A stretch of DNA of 44,856 bases from Lachnospiraceae bacterium OF09-6 (GTDB lineage: Bacteria > Bacillota > Clostridia > Lachnospirales > Lachnospiraceae): assembly GCA_003435055.1 (NCBI GenBank), contig QUMM01000028.1, positions 1 to 44,856 on the forward strand. Direction: 5' to 3'. Each line of letters begins with the position of its first letter. The stretch's first letter is position 1. Of this stretch, positions 42,135 to 44,856 are shown in pieces. The translations under genes and the position numbers were made by a program. Below the pieces are notes generated by a model. It made no database searches and was not told where the DNA came from. It was given only the letters and a program-made list of their open reading frames with translations.

Positions 42135-42193
42135 GAAAAAGAAAGTTACAAAAAGAGAAATGTGTCACTCTTTCACTAAATACTACATAGCTC

Positions 42194-43906
42194 TCATGCC
42201 TCATGTGGTGTAGGCGGAAGAATGATTTCAGCCACTGTGTAATGTGCTAAAATATCACTTTCTAAATGTAAGCCATATCTGGCATCAAATACATTTTTTA
42301 TTCTAGAATTTATATTAAAAATACCATACCCCTTTTTCGAGTCTTGTTTCTCCGTCATCTCTGACTTCTCTAGTTGATTATTAATTTCCATAAGTCTGTC
42401 TCTGTCAATACCTGATCCATTGTCTATTACAGAAAATATTATATTTTCCTTCCAATCAACAGTAACGTATATTTTACCGCCTTCGCTAAATTTTTCAAAT
42501 CCATGATATATACAATTTTCAGCCAAAGGTTGCAGGATTAATTTCGGTACAAAAAAACGTTCCATATCCGAACTTCTCATGAAAGATTTTATTTCGAAAT
42601 CAAATCTCCTTCCATATCGTTTCTTTTGAATTTTCAAATATAGTTGCACATGTTCCAATTCATCTTTTATAGAGATCATATCGGCTCCCCGACTTAATGA
42701 AATACGGAAGAAACGACTCAAACTCATTACTTCATCAATGGCTTCTTGCTTATCTCCCGCATAAATGCGCCACGTAATATTATCTAATGTATTATAAAGA
42801 AAATGCGGATTAATCTGTGCTTGCAATGCAGCATACTCGGATTTTCTTACAGCCTGCTGTTTTTTTTCCAATTCTGTAAACAACTCTTTTATATTATCCA
42901 TCATCTGACTAAATTTCCTAAACAGCCTATCCACTTCATAGATATCTGTTTGAACTATTAAGTCATTTTTTCCATTTACATTTAGAGGATCTTGACATTC
43001 CATAATATATAACAATCGATTAATAGGTTCCGAAATGTCTGATGCGATTCTTCTACTAAGCATTAATGAAAAAACAATAATAACAATTGATAAAATCAGC
43101 CCCATAAAAATGGCTGTAAGCAAAATATTTCCAACTAAATTCCAAACTTCACACGAAAATGTCAATGTCCATCCATTTTCCAATTGCATACTATTTTTAA
43201 CTAACCAAGATTTATTTTTATTACTTTCTCCAACAGAAAGAAGTATTTCACCATTTTTATCTGTAAGCATTACATCAACGTCTTCCAAATAGCACGCCGC
43301 TAAAAGTTCACCAGCAATCTTTTCTGTTCTAATCTCTTCTACAATTACTCCTGACGATTTTCCAGTCTTAACATTATATAATGGATAAATAGCAGCAACA
43401 TATCCTTCACGATAATTATTAGCTAACATCGATTGAGAATATGTTGATAACCACGTTTCTGTTGTAAATGATCGAAGCATATCATATTCTGGAACATCTC
43501 TAGCACTACCATAACGCAACGGAAAATTCGTAGATTTGAATTGTCTCCCATCATCAAGAAGAATATAAAAAGCCTCTACATATACCGTATTATTCTCCTG
43601 GAGTGTATATAAATACCCGTTTATTTCCAATTTCTGAGAGTAGATTGCATTTTTGCTGCTTGGAATTTCTCGTATAGCAATCTGCACATCAGAACTCTTT
43701 TGCACAAGGGTATTCAACTGTTCCGTTTCATCTAATACCCTTTCCAAAACATTTCTACTATAGTTTACAGCTGCATCTAATGTGGTTTGTGCATTTCGAA
43801 TAGTACTACTTATAAAATAGCAAAGAAAAATACTATCTGTTAAAAGCACTAATAATATAGAAATCATGGCAAATTTTTTAAAGATTATTTCATATAACTT
43901 TTTCAT
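42194..43906 (-). CDS. YesM-type sensor histidine kinase
   Basis: 570 residues: transmembrane segment about 12-34, extracellular dCache-like sensing region about 35-255, second transmembrane segment about 257-282, HAMP about 283-340, coiled region, then the His_kinase domain with the phospho-acceptor His in ALQAQINPHFLYNTLDNI (about 375), N-box LQPLAENCIYHG and G-boxes DNGSGI and GYGIFNINSRI. It senses an extracellular, usually carbohydrate-related, signal and phosphorylates the YesN-type regulator encoded immediately upstream (ATGA overlap). No transporter operon for this pair is within the window. Confidence 0.92.
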   Translation of the reverse strand: MKKLYEIIFKKFAMISILLVLLTDSIFLCYFISSTIRNAQTTLDAAVNYSRNVLERVLDETEQLNTLVQKSSDVQIAIREIPSSKNAIYSQKLEINGYLYTLQENNTVYVEAFYILLDDGRQFKSTNFPLRYGSARDVPEYDMLRSFTTETWLSTYSQSMLANNYREGYVAAIYPLYNVKTGKSSGVIVEEIRTEKIAGELLAACYLEDVDVMLTDKNGEILLSVGESNKNKSWLVKNSMQLENGWTLTFSCEVWNLVGNILLTAIFMGLILSIVIIVFSLMLSRRIASDISEPINRLLYIMECQDPLNVNGKNDLIVQTDIYEVDRLFRKFSQMMDNIKELFTELEKKQQAVRKSEYAALQAQINPHFLYNTLDNITWRIYAGDKQEAIDEVMSLSRFFRISLSRGADMISIKDELEHVQLYLKIQKKRYGRRFDFEIKSFMRSSDMERFFVPKLILQPLAENCIYHGFEKFSEGGKIYVTVDWKENIIFSVIDNGSGIDRDRLMEINNQLEKSEMTEKQDSKKGYGIFNINSRIKNVFDARYGLHLESDILAHYTVAEIILPPTPHEA

Positions 43907-44856
43907 GTTTCACCTTCCCAGTATTTACCTAAATAATCTCTTGGTGAACAACCTTTCAAGTTCTTAAACACTTTGTAAAAATATGTCACATTCGCATAAC
44001 CAACAAGTTCTGAAATATGAGAAATTTTATACTCATTTTGCATCAAATATCTACAAGCCGCTTCAATTCTAACAGCATTTATATAATCTGTAATATTCTG
44101 ATTACAGCTGTTTTTGAATAACGCAGAAAGATACGCAGGACTAAAATTGAATTTTTCAGCAATTAAAGATAACCGCATCTCCGGAATTTGATAATTTTCT
44201 TCAATGTATCTTTTTATTCGTTCAATAATTTGATTTGGCTTTTTTATTTTTATTTCATTTAGTTTTCTCCCTATCGTGTGTAAAAACGCCTTCATTTTTC
44301 GATGCATTTCAAATGGATCACCACAATTACAAATTGAGATAATAATGAGACTTGTGTCCGGATAAAGAGAGTTAATATCAATATTAACCAACGCTTCGCT
44401 ACGAATAATCCCCGTAACTATCATATATACATTTTGTCTTAATTCCTCTATACCAGAGAATCGTTTTTGGCTCATAAGCCGATCTAATAATAGATCAACT
44501 TCTTCCTCTTTAAAATATACTGTATTTTCAACAATTTCTCTTATCAAATCTATACAATCATATTCTTCTACTCTGGAGTCTGTTTTCTCCTCTGCTGCAT
44601 AATAAATATTGCCATTTCCACACACGTATTTCATATTAGCAGCTCGTCTTGCTTCCAAATAAGATTTTGCTGATTCTTCAATCCCATGATTTATTTTGCT
44701 TACACCAACTGTATAATCATCATATGTAACATTTTGTAATACTGTTTGAATTGTATCCAATAAAAATGAAATTTTTTCTTCTATTTCCTCAGTACTTTTA
44801 GCAAGAACATAAAAAAGCATATTATGAGGGCTTTTTTCCAATAGATAGCTTCCTGT
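43903..44856 (-). CDS. YesN-type response regulator, C-terminal part (runs off window)
   Basis: The frame is open to the right edge, so the N-terminal receiver domain lies outside. Visible are about 318 residues: a middle region with KINHGIEESAKSYLEARRAA and YDCIDLIREIV typical of YesN proteins, then a C-terminal AraC-type double helix-turn-helix (RLSLIAEKFNFSPAYLSALF, ISHISELVGYANVTYFYKVF, GCSPRDYLGKYW). It should act as the DNA-binding partner of the YesM kinase gene that overlaps its stop codon by four bases. Confidence 0.88.
   Translation of the reverse strand, partial: TGSYLLEKSPHNMLFYVLAKSTEEIEEKISFLLDTIQTVLQNVTYDDYTVGVSKINHGIEESAKSYLEARRAANMKYVCGNGNIYYAAEEKTDSRVEEYDCIDLIREIVENTVYFKEEEVDLLLDRLMSQKRFSGIEELRQNVYMIVTGIIRSEALVNIDINSLYPDTSLIIISICNCGDPFEMHRKMKAFLHTIGRKLNEIKIKKPNQIIERIKRYIEENYQIPEMRLSLIAEKFNFSPAYLSALFKNSCNQNITDYINAVRIEAACRYLMQNEYKISHISELVGYANVTYFYKVFKNLKGCSPRDYLGKYWEGET

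Noticed and set aside
42119..42137. Rex binding site in the fucO promoter
   Set aside because: The half-sites TTAACAA and TTGTTGA are in the reverse order to the clostridial Rex consensus TTGTTAA-N4-TTAACAA.

Overview
The window reads as chromosomal DNA of a gut-type Clostridia, most likely a Lachnospiraceae member (Blautia/Mediterraneibacter-like). This is inferred from strong AGGAGG ribosome sites, sigma-A promoters, cre/LacI-type operators, the YesMN two-component pair, the Rpn nuclease remnant and the abundance of LacI/AraC-regulated sugar genes. No rRNA or tRNA gene and no CRISPR array was seen. Most genes lie on the minus strand.

Layout. 1-366: 5' end of an IS1182-type transposase and a hairpin terminator. 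364-5200: four-gene operon with two URO-D-family methyltransferase-like proteins and two permeases (MatC/SLC13-like and GPH/MFS). 5511-7194: complete IS4-type element with 19-bp inverted repeats. 7227-12402: sugar-acid module: glycerate 2-kinase, mannonate dehydratase UxuA, a LacI regulator and a divergent YiaK-type dehydrogenase with a clear promoter and operator; a 63-bp tandem repeat lies between the last two. 12452-21999: sugar uptake module: DUF5107/TPR protein (frameshifted), AraC regulator, AraF/AraH/AraG-like ABC transporter and aldose 1-epimerase. A 39-bp element with TTGCT half-sites 21 bp apart precedes both the DUF5107 gene and the transporter operon. 21986-26823: five-gene operon: SMP-30 lactonase, SDR sugar dehydrogenase, IlvD/Edd sugar-acid dehydratase, RraA-family aldolase candidate and an AraC regulator. 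With the transporter and mutarotase this resembles a non-phosphorylative (Weimberg/Dahms-like) pentose oxidation route, unusual for an anaerobic gut Firmicute.

27001-30926: [FeFe]-hydrogenase-like iron-sulfur protein with an NMT1/SsuA-type binding protein and a fused permease-ATPase. 31172-32886: a 21-residue small ORF with promoter, ribosome site and terminator, gene remnants (Rpn nuclease and others), and an ACT-domain gene carrying a frameshift. 32889-37194: metal-chelate cassette: SAM methyltransferase, FepB/FecD/FepC-type ABC transporter and FmdE-family protein, behind a leader with a terminator hairpin. 37477-39245: LysR regulator and a 5'-truncated GH28 polygalacturonase. 39280-40858: three-gene HipBST-type toxin-antitoxin system with two operators, one inside the promoter spacer, and an apparently leaderless hipB. 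40925-42070: FucO-type lactaldehyde/glycolaldehyde reductase. 42194-44856: YesM/YesN sensor kinase and response regulator, the latter running off the window.

Four genes (DUF5107, the AraC regulator at 22.3 kb, SMP-30, ACT) each carry what looks like one missing base in or beside an A/T run. That shared pattern suggests homopolymer errors in the assembly rather than four independent pseudogenes, so these genes should be read as probably intact.
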